Assembly (NCBI GenBank): GCA_950295325.1
Contig: OX485809.1
Coordinates: 7,502,001-7,566,000 of the forward strand
Origin: Polytrichum commune
Taxonomy: Eukaryota > Streptophyta > Polytrichopsida > Polytrichales > Polytrichaceae
Reading direction: 5' to 3'
Length of the DNA stretch: 64,000 nt
Shown here: positions 24,501 through 35,040 of the stretch, one piece after another
Position numbering within the stretch: position 1 is the stretch's first letter
Layout: each line of letters opens with the position of its first letter
The notes under the pieces: model-generated
What the model saw: only the letters and a program-made list of their open reading frames with translations
Databases searched by the model: none
What the model was told of the DNA's origin: nothing
Translations under genes and position numbers: made by a program

Positions 24501-27500
24501 CAATAATCACATCCTCCTCTTGAGTCCCATCTTCATGAATTAAACTAACCTCACCCTCTTCCACGTCATCTACCCAAGGTGTTAACCCACCGCTAACCCA
24601 CTCTTCCTCGGTGAGCACCTCACATGGCTCCAACAATGAGCCCTCTCCTAAACTAACACTAGGAAATTCACTCCCTAAGCCTACTTGGTGAAATGTAACC
24701 ATTACATCAACCTCGGACTCGGGGTACTCCCTTAGCCATTGGGCATAATCCCCATTATCCCCATAATTGTAAAAATTAGGACCTAGACTTCCCGAGCCCG
24801 AATCTATAACAACCCTTTGACCTTCGGGATGGACGACTCCCACCAATGCCTTGCCAATCTCATTCTCGTTTAAGTCATCAATTTCCTTCTCCAATGGCAA
24901 ATACATCTCCTTCTTCATCCATCCTTCTAATGAACCAATGGACACTATGACCCTATTACCCTCCGGACCATAAGTGATGGATGGTTTAGGTCCACCCCAA
25001 TTGACCATAGCATTCGCCATCCGCAACCAAGGCCTACCTAGCAAAATGGGGAAGGTGTCCTTGTTGGAGTGCATTTTAATGACATGGAAGGTGACCAAGT
25101 ACTCCTCACCTCCCGTAGTCATTCTACAATCCTTGATCATCCCCAAAGGCGTAGTCGAACTTTGATTTGCCATATTTATGACCAAAGGTGAAGGCCCCGT
25201 GAGTCCAAGTCCCAATTTTTTCATAGTATCCTCCGGTAGTATATTTAGACTACTCCCTCCGTCGACTAGCACATTAGGAACCACCTTATCTACTATAACA
25301 ACTTCTATTTCTATAGCTTTCACGTCTCTTCCACCTTGTGATTGGATCCTAGCGGCTATTTTAGCTTTCACCTTCCTCATCCTCTTGTGTACCGGCATTC
25401 CCTCCTTTAATGTTTTCCTTGCCGTGGGTGAAATTTCCAATAGTTGGCCGAAAGTAATATCCGCCTTGAGTGTACTAAGGTCCGCCCACAAGTCGTACCC
25501 GGTAGATCTTTCCACCTTAGAATTACCCACTACGTCGAATTCGTCTACGGGAACCCCCGGTCCTTCCCATTCACCCACATCGCTATTATCCAAGTCATGT
25601 ACCGCATTAGTCCTCTCCCTATCTTGTAAAATTATATTTTCCCTCTCCACATCCTTAGTAGCTCTTCTAGCTACCCTATCCAACTCGGAGAGATTAATCT
25701 CTTCATCCGAAGAGTAATTTCCTTGCTCTCCTATTCCTACCTCCAACGGGGCATCCCCTCTCCTAGCCCTAGTAGTTACCGCTAGTGCAGGTGCTTCTTC
25801 AACCACACCCTTACCCTTCACTAACTCATATGTAATAGCATTGGTGTGAGGAGGCCATTGACTTTGCTCCTCTCCAATTCTCGTTGGGAGAGGAAGCATG
25901 TCATCACATGTGGCCTCCAACACTCCATCCATGAACCTAACATCTTGGGAGTTAGATGGTCCCGGATCCGTTGGAGGCGCTTGTCTCCCGTTACTACCAT
26001 TAGGTGGAACTCCTTGTCTATTTTGTATTGGAATGTAACCGGTTGTAGTTTGCAAGCCCGCCGGTGGATGAAAAGTTTGCCTAGCATTACTATGGTCATA
26101 GTATAAGTTAGGTGGCCTAAGTTCATTGGCCGGTACTCCTTGTGGCCTAGCACCTCGCATATTATCCCTTGCTTGTTGTTGTGGATTAGCCACCGGGTAA
26201 GGGACATTAATTATTTTGTCCGGTTGGCGACACGTATCCGAGGGATGACTTCCTCCACAATTGCTACAATTAAACTCTTGACCTTCGGACCAACATTGTC
26301 CTTGAGCGTGCCACCTTCCACAAAAGGGATGAAATTCCTTCTTCTCTAAATTTTGGCCACCTTGCCCTCTAGGTTGTGGTCCTCTATTGCTTCCATTTCC
26401 ATAGTGAGGTGGCGCTTGACCTCGTTGATTTTGTTGAGGTGGGTTACCGTTTCCTCTTTGGTCACGGTTTTGTCCATTTCTACAAAATTGACGCGTGTGG
26501 CCCGGTTGGCCACATTGGACACACCATAATCCGGAAGAATGCCTACCCGACTCAACCGGGGGTGGAGGCCCCGGTTGTTGACTCCGGATCATTAATGACA
26601 TTTGATCCGTGAGGCTTTGCATTTGTTTTATCATAGCCTCTTGGAATCCTAGTTGGCTAGCACCTAGTCTTCTCTCAACCTCCTCCAAGTGTGGATCCGT
26701 TCTAGGGGCCGGTAGTGCCAAAAGAGGTGCCGGTTCCCTAACCGCTAAAGGTCGGGGACCGGTGTCCACAATGGCATATGGAATTTGGTTCTCATACTTA
26801 GCGGGTTCTACCGCTACCACCCTAGGGCGTATGGGGATGAATTGTGGGATCAATTCATCCTCCCTTCTCCATAGCCTTTCGTGATCTTTATCCAAGTTTT
26901 CAATATCTCTAGCCGCACGCTTGGCATCCGCCAAGGTCAAGGGATTCCTTTCTAGAACACCCCTAATAGTTCCGGACTTAAAAAACCCTTGAATGAAAAA
27001 TTGCTTTAGCGTGTCGTCGTTGAGCATGGTACCCACAAATCTAGTGCACACTAAATCAAACCTCCTAATGTAAGCCGAAATTTCTTCCTCCCTTCCTTGC
27101 TTCAATGACGACAATGCCCTTAATGCGGTACTTTGACCCACTTCCGGCCTAAATTCGTTAAGAAACTCCCTTTGTAATTGTTCCCATCCCCTAAAATGTC
27201 CCTCGGCATGATCCCGATACCATTCATAGGCTTCCCCCTCTAGAGTGGTAGGAAACCACACTAACCAATAACCCGGGTCGGTTATGAGGAAGCTAGCCAA
27301 CCGTTCGATATACCGTTCCATGTGCCGAGAGGGGTCCTCATCCTTGGTCCCATAAAATTTAGGGAGATGAGATGGCATATCCATCGCCGCTAAATTTTGT
27401 GGAACCACAATTGGTAGGCCTCTTGGCCTAACCAATGGGTCTATTGGAGGTATAGGAGGTATGGGCGGAATTGGGGGTATGGGTGGTGGATCCATCCCCC

Positions 27501-27816
27501 GTTCCTCGGCCATGGTGACCGGTGAACTATTCAACAATCCCCTATCAACTTCTACCGGGAATTCTTCTCTAAGTGTGTAATTTTCCGAAGAAGTTTCACC
27601 ACTCAATTTGGAGGGAGTGATCTCCTCTTCAAGTTGAGCTCCAAGTTCTAAGGTGTCTAGAATTGACCTAGTCCTAGGTTCGACGTTCCAACAACTCTCT
27701 ATTCTAACATTATCTTGTTCTAATCTATCACTGATTTTAGAGGACCGCCTCTTTCGAGTAGATTTCTCTAGTCCTACTATCAAACTTGGTTTTTGTGAGC
27801 GAGTCCTACCTTGCAT
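21577..27816 (-). CDS. gag-pol: Gag-pol polyprotein of Ty3/gypsy element A
   Basis: One uninterrupted frame of 2079 residues encodes the full retrotransposition machinery. From the N-terminus: a charged region with a Pro-Ile repeat near 115-130; a gag domain at about 150-330 (WLVWFPTTLEG, AYEWYRDH); a CCHC zinc knuckle near 435 (CVQCGQPGHTRQFC) and a second Cys/His cluster near 510; an aspartic protease near 853 with VLVDGGSSLNIL, where Gly replaces the usual Ser/Thr after Asp; reverse transcriptase at about 1200-1450 with FVDDF near 1375; RNase H near 1510-1630 (YCDASN, DHMAIKYL); and integrase at about 1735-1950 with an HHCC finger, GIDYVG, VSDRG and QTNGQTERVNG supplying the D,D,E triad. 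It ends 61 bp before the LTR. The first Met follows a long leader and no nearer in-frame start is evident. The lack of stops suggests a recently active copy. Confidence 0.95.
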   Translation of the reverse strand: MQGRTRSQKPSLIVGLEKSTRKRRSSKISDRLEQDNVRIESCWNVEPRTRSILDTLELGAQLEEEITPSKLSGETSSENYTLREEFPVEVDRGLLNSSPVTMAEERGMDPPPIPPIPPIPPIPPIDPLVRPRGLPIVVPQNLAAMDMPSHLPKFYGTKDEDPSRHMERYIERLASFLITDPGYWLVWFPTTLEGEAYEWYRDHAEGHFRGWEQLQREFLNEFRPEVGQSTALRALSSLKQGREEEISAYIRRFDLVCTRFVGTMLNDDTLKQFFIQGFFKSGTIRGVLERNPLTLADAKRAARDIENLDKDHERLWRREDELIPQFIPIRPRVVAVEPAKYENQIPYAIVDTGPRPLAVREPAPLLALPAPRTDPHLEEVERRLGASQLGFQEAMIKQMQSLTDQMSLMIRSQQPGPPPPVESGRHSSGLWCVQCGQPGHTRQFCRNGQNRDQRGNGNPPQQNQRGQAPPHYGNGSNRGPQPRGQGGQNLEKKEFHPFCGRWHAQGQCWSEGQEFNCSNCGGSHPSDTCRQPDKIINVPYPVANPQQQARDNMRGARPQGVPANELRPPNLYYDHSNARQTFHPPAGLQTTTGYIPIQNRQGVPPNGSNGRQAPPTDPGPSNSQDVRFMDGVLEATCDDMLPLPTRIGEEQSQWPPHTNAITYELVKGKGVVEEAPALAVTTRARRGDAPLEVGIGEQGNYSSDEEINLSELDRVARRATKDVERENIILQDRERTNAVHDLDNSDVGEWEGPGVPVDEFDVVGNSKVERSTGYDLWADLSTLKADITFGQLLEISPTARKTLKEGMPVHKRMRKVKAKIAARIQSQGGRDVKAIEIEVVIVDKVVPNVLVDGGSSLNILPEDTMKKLGLGLTGPSPLVINMANQSSTTPLGMIKDCRMTTGGEEYLVTFHVIKMHSNKDTFPILLGRPWLRMANAMVNWGGPKPSITYGPEGNRVIVSIGSLEGWMKKEMYLPLEKEIDDLNENEIGKALVGVVHPEGQRVVIDSGSGSLGPNFYNYGDNGDYAQWLREYPESEVDVMVTFHQVGLGSEFPSVSLGEGSLLEPCEVLTEEEWVSGGLTPWVDDVEEGEVSLIHEDGTQEEDVIIESSKLEEPLHFKTTSTGIVVGQDVKDYPNVPSDWYRNKEEQAHVSEADWRYVDVKLKNGKTRQMKMGSKLGEKEVREYSNLVDEFSDTFAWSYDELKGIPREMVEHRIPLIPGARPIRQKERRMNPQLQLLVKAELERLLKAGFIKPVEITDWVSPMVLVKKKNGKLRVCVDYRKLNSCTQKDHFPLPFITLLLEEVGGHSRYTFMDGYAGYNQISIALQDIHKTAFTTPWGTFVWVVMPFGLCNAPATFQRLVMYIFTDLLFKSMTVFVDDFSTQSNVDDHVHCVREALVRCRKMRLALNPDKTFLGVNKGVLLGYVVSEKGREPDPDKIAAISDLATPTNSKGISKLLGHVGWYRELIPNFSKIAVPITHLLKKDVKFEWTDACQKAFEELRDRLSTYPVLIPPNWGKPFHVYCDASNVAIGSALCQATGEKEKDQPIAYASKQLTPAERNYSTTERECLAMVFSVKKFRHYLMCNPVVFFVDHMAIKYLINKAELSGRLARWVLLLEEFDYTVEYKPGRMHLQADHLSRLSEEIGKNPVNDMLVDDSLFVVTSTPEWYAGIVEFLTTHKLPKEWTKEERRKVRVNSRQFVVVGHRLFRRGSDGILRRCVSKTEVEAILIACHDSACGGHFSGQLTGQKILRAGYFWPTLFKDAHDYVRKCDACQRYARDDLRMEMPLHVSLPLIPFEKWGIDYVGEVHPQSSKGMKYIVVATEYLTKWAEAKAVKTDTAEHAATFMYENIISRFGVPKILVSDRGTHFLNYLIREMTEKFKIDHRKTTPYHPQTNGQTERVNGILVSILRKTVIDSKRDWDTKLTAALWAYRTTYKVTTRATPFSLVYGLEATLPIEYEVESLRVAVSTRLTESQSLRNRLTDLEALDEGRRMAAQHIEAIQRRRKITFDKRHKRRALTPGMMVMIQDARKLEFPAKFNAVWLGPYLVYEVFPNNSIQLETLNGELFPTRTSGSRCKEYRA

Positions 27817-28704
27817 TCCATAAGAATCGATCGACCCTCACTTGACCACACATAATCCTAGCAATTCCCCTCTTAATATTTTCACTTGTCTTGGTGTGGT
27901 TATAATTTTTTTAGGAGGTGAGGAAAAGAACCTGCAAGCCCACTTAGGTGAAAGAATCCCAATAGGGGATAGGCATGTTCATGTTAATTTTTTGGTTAAG
28001 TCGGAGCATCACCTCCGCACCTTCCCGCAGATTAACACTCACCACAATACCGATTGTGAGGGGGTGACCTTCCGAGTAGATTATGTTAAAAGTCGAGGCT
28101 TCACCCTTCAACTTCTCACACCATCCACAATTTGGGAATTACCCTCTACAACGGATAACAACAATCACGAGTACAAAAGGCATTCCTTAATTAGTTAATG
28201 AGTTCACTTTGAAGAAATAAACATACCTTGAGCAATCGCATCCCCCTGTGAGTTAGCACTCCCCTCAATCGTGACTCAATGTAACAACACCATAAACTTT
28301 GTGAAATATTAATTTAATCTAGAGCATGAAATGACAACTCCCAAAACTTTGAGACTCACCCCGAGGTGAGTGTCAAAGTTCAATGTCCTAAGGTGAATTT
28401 ACCCTCTAATGTTTTAATGAGCTACTCGGTTATAGGTTTTTTTTTAAGTTCTTAGCAAATCCCCAAAAAGGTTGAGGACGTACCTTCGCCGCGCTCCTTC
28501 CTCAAAAATGAATTTGCGTAATTGACAATGCAATTCATTCCAAGGAATAGTTGAAATACAATGAATTCAAATGTAACCCAAAGATAAAATACTTACCGAG
28601 TTTCGGGTGCTCCTTCCCTTCTCTCAAGTTTGTGTCTCCAATTTTTCCTAGTTGCCTCCAAGTCTCCTAGTCGCCTCCAAGTCTTGTAACTACCTTCCGC
28701 TTCG
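27817..28704 (-). other. Untranslated leader of element A
   Basis: About 890 bp lie between the primer site and the gag start. No conserved domain or long frame is seen on the minus strand. Packaging and dimerisation signals would be expected here but cannot be identified by eye. Confidence 0.5.
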
Positions 28705-28722
28705 CTCCCAGCGGACGCACCA
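28705..28722 (-). other. Candidate primer binding site of element A
   Basis: The minus strand reads TGGTGCGTCCGCTGGGAG four bases (TAAT) inside the upstream LTR. The leading TGG is the complement of a tRNA CCA end. The tRNA species was not identified. Confidence 0.7.
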
Positions 28723-28726
28723 ATTA

Positions 28727-30573
28727 TGTGAGGCCAAACCCCCCACCCTTAAGCGTCCGTAGTCCGAGTAGTGGGTTTGGGCTCACATTCCTCCGCGGTA
28801 TTGGATTTGGACTTGGATGAGTCCATAGTGCAAGGTTCACCCTTCAAGTGGTCTTGGATTTAACTTTGGTCTTAGCTTCCTTTGTCTTGCCATCGCGAGA
28901 GTGCTCCACATTCTCCATTAAGTTGTGCACGTGGTTTATTTTTAAAGAGAGGATGCAAGTGTTAAAAAAAACACTATTCTCTATAGTCAATCTCAAATAC
29001 ATTTACTTGTGAAAGCCACACATAACACTAACTAGCATAATGTAACTAACTACTTGTCTATGAGCTAATTAGGTAGGCTATCTACTAAGCTCCTTCATGA
29101 ACCCATCTCTTTACTTTCTAATTACATAAACCTAGCTCCTTCATAAACCCAGGTCCTTCATAAACCCAGCTTCTTAGCTTCTAACTAAACAAACCCAGCT
29201 CCTTCATAAACCCAGGTCCTTCATAAACCCAGCTCTTTACTTTCTAACTAAACAAACCCAGCTCCTTCATAAACCCAGGTCCTTCATAAACCCAGCTCTT
29301 TACTTTCTAACTAAACAAACCCAGCTCCTTCATAAACCCAGGTCCTTCATGAACCCACAACTTTGTAGTTGTAATCCCCAACTACCTCACTAATTATTCA
29401 AGCCCTTAACTAATCTTCCTACCTAATTTCCCTAATTCTACTAACAACCCCTTTCTAATCACACAATTCTTCTCTAATCCTAAAATCCTAAAATCCTAGA
29501 AAGGAGAGGGGGAGAGAGAATTTCCTAACTTCATTAAGACTACCTAATCCACACAAGTATATTTTTGCACTCATCACAACATCAAGTGCTCAACTCTTAA
29601 ACATGGAACTTGCAACCACGTGTATTCAAAACATGAACTTAAAGTACCACAAATTGGAATCATGAATTAACTTTAAAATCCTTCACGTCAACACTAATTC
29701 TACCAAGAGGTCAAGCCCTCTTCAAGGCTAACAAGCCTTGGCTCTCAAACTAAAAACTAAGCACACACATGTGCTCCAATATGGCTTCCCACACCCACAC
29801 TTATAACTCGTGGGGTGCCTTGGAGCACAAAGGAAAGAGAGGATGAGTGAGGGAAGAATGAGGGATTATATAGTAAGCTTGAGGGGGTGAGCACCCTCAA
29901 GGCTCACGATAAGCCCTTGAGATTTCCTCCTACTTAGTAGGCGCCAATCCTATCTTCTAAGCCTTCCTCCCTCAAATGATCAACAAGGATCCTAATTCGA
30001 ACATTTAACTAGGCTTGGCTTTCTACCTACCACACTTTACCAAACTTGGGATGCTTCAACCCAAACTTAGCCTCCTTCGCTTTCCGCCGCCATAACTTTC
30101 TCCCCTTACTTCCCCAAATCGTCGCTCACCACTTAATTCAAACCACGATGCTTAACTCGTGATTTGATTGGTGCTTTGAGAATTTGCTTATCCTCCACCT
30201 TGCATTCTTCCTTGGGCCTTCCCCATTAAGTGGCCATGATGAGGTGGTCCACTTGTGCGCTCCATGTGATCCTCCATTCATCCCAATTCGAATGCACTTG
30301 CCTCTTGAGTCACTTTGGTTGTCTCCATCCATTTGTACTAGCCTACTCACTAACTACTCAATCCAAGTTCTCCTTACCTATCCTCATTCACTCAAATCCT
30401 TCCGAAGGTAAAAACACAATAACAACTCACATCCTAGCCTCTTACAACATGGTACTTCTAAGACTAACATTTCACTCTTTTTATATTTTTGTGAAGTAAC
30501 ATGCTACTTCAAAGTGCATCAACTAACGTTTCAAGGGTCTAAGACTAAATGTGGGCACCCTTTTGGGCTCACA
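28727..30573 (-). repeat. Upstream (5') LTR of element A, 1847 bp
   Basis: Colinear with 19351-21515 apart from the missing 334-bp block and differences in short-repeat number. It contains the TATA box at 29865-29874. On the minus strand it begins TGTGAG and ends CTCACA. Confidence 0.93.
29865..29874 (-). promoter_or_regulatory. TATA box of the upstream LTR of element A
   Basis: ACTATATAAT on the minus strand, placed to drive leader and gag-pol transcription. Confidence 0.6.
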
Positions 30574-33048
30574 ACGGATGAGGCACTTTGGTTTGTTTTG
30601 AGGATGTAAACTAGTTTGTGAATGAGGCCTCGGATCCGAGGCCTCTTTTATGTGTTCCAAAACAAGTGTACGGAAGAGGCACTTTGGTTGGTTTTGAGTA
30701 TGTAAACTAGTTTGTGAATGAGGCCTCGGATCCAAGGCCTCTTTTATGTGTTCCAAAACAAGTGCACGGATGACGCACTTTGGTTTGTTTTGAGGATGTA
30801 AACTAGTTTGTGAATGAGGCCTCGGATCCGAGGCCTCTTTTATGTGTTCCAAAACAAGTGTACGGAAGAGGCACTTTGGTTGGTTTTGAGTATGTAAACT
30901 AGTTTGTGAATGAGGCCTCGGATCCAAGGCCTCTTTTATGTGTTCCAAAACAAGTGTACGGATGACGCACTTTGGTTGGTTTTGAGTATGTAAACTAGTT
31001 TGTGAATGAGGCCTCGGATCCGAGGCCTCTTTTATGTGTTCCAAAACAAGTGTACGGATGACGCACTTTGGTTTGTCTTGAGTATGTAAAGTAGTTTGTG
31101 AATGAGGCCTCGGATCCGAGGCCTCTTTTATGTGTTCCAAAACAAGTGTACGGAAGAGGCACTTTGGTTGGTTTTGAGTATGTAAACTAGTTTGTGAATG
31201 AGGCCTCCGATCCGAGGCCTCTTTTATGTGTTCCAAAACAAGTGTACGGAAGAGGCACTTTGGTTGGTTTTGAGTATGTAAACTAGTTTGTGAATGAGGC
31301 CTCGGATCCGAGGCCTCTTTTATGTGTTCCAAAACAAGTGTACGGAAGAGGCACTTTGGTTGGTTTTGAGTATGTAAAGTAGTTTGTGAATGAGGCCTCG
31401 GATCCAAGGCCTCTTTTATGTGTTCCAAAACAAGTGTACGGAAGAGGCACTTTGGTTGGTTTTGAGTATGTAAACTAGTTTGTGAATGAGGCCTCGGATC
31501 CAAGGCCTCTTTTATGTGTTCCAAAACAAGTGTACGGAAGAGGCACTTTGGTTGGTTTTGAGTATGTAAACTAGTTTGTGAATGAGGCCTCGGATCCGAG
31601 GCCTCTTTTATGTGTTCCAAAACAAGTGTACGGAAGAGGCACTTTGGTTGGTTTTGAGTATGTAAACTAGTTTGTGAATGAGGCCTCGGATCCGAGGCCT
31701 CTTTTATGTGTTCCAAAACAAGTGTACGGATGACGCACTTTGGTTTGTCTTGAGTATGTAAAGTAGTTTGTGAATGAGGCCTCGGATCCGAGGCCTCTTT
31801 TATGTGTTCCAAAACAAGTGTACGGAAGAGGCACTTTGGTTGGTTTTGAGTATGTAAACTAGTTTGTGAATGAGGCCTCAGATCCGAGGCCTCTTTTATG
31901 TGTTCCAAAACAAGTGTACGGAAGAGGCACTTTGGTTGGTTTTGAGTATGTAAACTAGTTTGTGAATGAGGCCTCGGATCCGAGGCCTCTTTTATGTGTT
32001 CCAAAACAAGTGTACGGAAGAGGCACTTTGGTTGGTTTTGAGTATGTAAAGTAGTTTGTGAATGAGGCCTCGGATCCAAGGCCTCTTTTATGTGTTCCAA
32101 AACAAGTGTACGGAAGAGGCACTTTGGTTGGTTTTGAGTATGTAAACTAGTTTGTGAATGAGGCCTCGGATCCAAGGCCTCTTTTATGTGTTCCAAAACA
32201 AGTGTACGGAAGAGGCACTTTGGTTGGTTTTGAGTATGTAAACTAGTTTGTGAATGAGGCCTCGGATCCGAGGCCTCTTTTATGTGTTCCAAAACAAGTG
32301 TACGGAAGAGGCACTTTGGTTGGTTTTGAGTATGTAAACTAGTTTGTGAATGAGGCCTCGGATCCGAGGCCTCTTTTATGTGTTCCAAAACAAGTGTACG
32401 GAAGAGGCACTTTGGTTGGTTTTGAGTATGTAAACTAGTTTGTGAATGAGGCCTCGGATCCGAGGCCTCTTTTATGTGTTCCGAAACAAGTGTACGGAAG
32501 AGGCACTTTGGTTGGTTTTGAGTATGTAAACTAGTTTGTGAATGAGGCCTCGGATCCGAGGCCTCTTTTATGTGTTCCAAAACAAGTGTACGGAAGAGGC
32601 ACTTTGGTTGGTTTTGAGTATGTAAACTAGTTTGTGAATGAGGCCTCGGATCCGAGGCCTCTTTTATGTGTTCCAAAACAAGTGTACGGATGAGGCACTT
32701 TGGTTTGTTTTGAGTATGTAAAGTAGTTTGTGAATGAGGCCTCGGATCCGAGGCCTCTTTTATGTGTTCCAAAACAAGTGTACGGAAGAGGCACTTTGGT
32801 TGGTTTTGAGTATGTAAACTAGTTTGTGAATGAGGCCTCGGATCCGAGGCCTCTTTTATGTGTTCCAAAACAAGTGTACGGAAGAGGCACTTTGGTTGGT
32901 TTTGAGTATGTAAACTAGTTTGTGAATGAGGCCTCGGATCCGAGGCCTCTTTTATGTGTTCCAAAACAAGTGTACGGAAGAGGCACTTTGGTTGGTTTTG
33001 AGTATGTAAACTAGTTTGTGTGTAAGGCCTCGGATCCGAGGCCTCTCG
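30574..33048. repeat. 96-bp satellite array, right block (about 26 copies)
   Basis: This continues the left block in register after element A; the first five bases, ACGGA, are the target duplication. A rare variant (TTTGTCTTGAG) recurs at about 31072 and 31744, exactly seven monomers apart, which marks a local 672-bp block duplication. The minus strand is open for 851 codons (30523-33078), again as a consequence of the 3n monomer length. Confidence 0.96.
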
Positions 33049-33900
33049 GCGGAGGCGACTTGAGGTTTTTTGATTCAAAGTATAACTTGTATGAATGAGG
33101 CACTTTGCTTGTTTTTGAGTATGTACACTAGTTTGAAAATGAGGCCTCGGATCTGAGGCCTCGTTTTAGTGCCCTCGATCAGCAGTCCCCAGGGAGTGGC
33201 TCCCGGGACTGCGAATGTTTAAACACGCATAACTTCCTTGATTTTTGCCCAAATGGGGCAAGTGAGGTGTCCATCGGCATCTACATTTTATGTAGATGAC
33301 GATAGAGTGGTTGATTGTTAGATTCGGAGACCACACGTGGACGATATGGAGGTCTGAAGCTGCCGGGGGGGGGGGAAATGTGTTTTGTTAAGTGCATATG
33401 TAGGAGCTAGGAGAAGAGGCCTCGGATCCGAGGCCTCTTTTATGTGTTCCAAAACTAGTGTACGGATGAGGCACTATGGTTGGTTTGGAGTACGTAAATT
33501 ACTTGGTGTGTGAGCCCTCGGATCCGAGGCCTCTCAGCCGAGGCCACTTGAGGTTTTTTGATTCAACGTATAGCTTGTATGAATGAGGCACTTTGCTTGT
33601 TTTTGAGTATGTACACTAGTTTGAAAATGAGGCCTCGGATCCGAGGCCTCCTTTTAGTGCCCTCGATCAGCGGTCCCCTGGGAGTGGCTCCCGGGACTGC
33701 GAATGTTTAAACAGGCATAACTTCCTTTATTTTTGCCCAAATGGGTCAAGTGAGGTGTCCATCGGCATTTACATTTCATGTAGATGACGATAGAGTGGTT
33801 GATTGTTAGATTCGGAGACCAGACGTGGAAGATATGGAGGTCTGAAGCTTCGGGGGGGGGGGGGGGATTGTATTTTGTTAAGTGCATAAGTAGGAGCTTT
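33049..33900. repeat. Two tandem composite units of decayed satellite plus chromovirus-LTR fragment
   Basis: Two units of about 479 bp each join diverged 96-bp monomer sequence (GCACTTTGCTTG, GTACACTAGTTTG) to a block resembling the chromovirus LTR. Its markers are GTGGCTCCCGGGACTGCGAA, AACTTCCTT, GTGTCCATCGGCATCTACAT, GAGTGGTTGATTGTTAG and GGTCTGAAGCT. Markers repeat at about 33240 and 33719. Each unit ends in a long G run (near 33364 and 33851). They look like satellite that captured an LTR piece and then duplicated. Confidence 0.75.
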
Positions 33901-34439
33901 GGGAATAGGCCTCGGATCCGAGGCCTCTTTTTTGTGTCAAGGTTTGTGCTTGAAAAATTAAAAATTTATATTAATTTTTGAATGCTCTTGGCGCTCTTGT
34001 TTTTGGTAGTGCATAAGTAGGTACTTTGTGAAGAGGCCTCGGATCCGAGGCCTCTTTTTTGTGTCAAGGTATGTGGTTGAAAAATGAAAATCTTATGTTC
34101 ATTTTTGAATGCTCTTGGCCTTCTTGTTTTGGGTAGTGAATAAAGTATGTGTTTTGGGAAGAGGCCTCGGATCCGAGGCCTCATTTTTGTGTCAAGGTAT
34201 GTGCTTGAAAAATGAAAATCTAATGTTCATTTTTTAATGTTGTTGGGCTTCTTGTTTTGGGTAGTGAATAAGTATGTGTTTTGGGAAGAGGCCTCGGATC
34301 CGAGGCCTCATGTTTGAGTCAATTTTATTTAAGAAAAATCAAAATGTTATGTTCGTGTAAGATTGCTCTCGGCCATCTTGTTTTGGGTACTACATGAGTA
34401 GGAGGTTTGTGAAGAGGCCTCGGATCCGAGGCCTCTTGT

Positions 34440-35030
34440 TTGTGTAAGTTTGAGTATGTGAAAGGTAGGGTTTTGAGAGGGGCGAGGTTCTTGATTTCTC
34501 AAACTAATGGAATGTCAACTTTCTTGCTTTCTTGATTCTTTGCTCTCGGCCATTTCTTCTATTGGGTAGTGCATAAGTGGGAGCCATAGGAAGAGGCCTC
34601 GGATCCGAGGCCTCTTATTTGTGGGTAGGTTTGTGCTTGAAAAATCAAAATGTTATGTGCACATCAATTTTTGTCGGCCTTGTCTTTTTTTGTGTAGTGC
34701 ATAAGAAGCAGCTAGGGGAAGAGGCCTCGGATCCGAGGCCTCATATTTGTGTAAGTTTGAGTATGTGAAAGGTAGGGTTTTGAGAGAGGCGAGGTTCTTG
34801 ATTTCTCAAACTAATGGAATGTCAACTTTCTTGCTTTCTTGATTCCTTGCTCTCGGCCATTTCTTCTATTGGGTAGTGCATAAGTGGGAGCCATAGGAAG
34901 AGGCCTCAGATCCGAGGCCTCATATTTGTGTAAGTTTGAGTATGTGAAAGGTAGGGTTTTGAGAGAGGTGAGGTTCTTGATTTCTCAAACTAATAGAATG
35001 TCAATTTTCTTGCTTTTTTGGTTCCTTGCT
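34440..35030. repeat. Longer duplicated units inside the palindrome array
   Basis: A segment containing TTTGAGTATGTGAAAGGTAG, GAGGTTCTTGATTTCTCAAA and TGGAATGTCAACTTTCTTGC recurs three times, beginning near 34450, 34755 and 34934. It accounts for the 179-bp steps in the array. Confidence 0.7.
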
Positions 35031-35040
35031 CTCTGCCTTG

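Larger units (their letters stand above)
19351..30573 (-). mobile_element. Complete Ty3/gypsy retrotransposon A with intact gag-pol, inserted in satellite
   Basis: The element is 11,223 bp with direct LTRs (19351-21515 and 28727-30573) bounded by TGTGAG/CTCACA and a 5-bp target duplication, ACGGA. One long minus-strand frame (21577-27816) carries gag, protease, reverse transcriptase, RNase H and integrase in the Ty3/gypsy order. A primer site lies next to the right LTR. TATA boxes in the LTRs point the same way as the polyprotein. No chromodomain is seen. The protease motif (VDGGSS) and FVDDF place it on the Tat/Athila-like, non-chromoviral side. It has the look of an autonomous copy, except that the LTRs differ in length by 318 bp and the purine tract is not obvious. 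Confidence 0.95.

Noticed and set aside
25178-25717. 179-codon plus-strand frame inside element A
   Set aside because: It is antisense to the intact gag-pol frame and mirrors its codon pattern.
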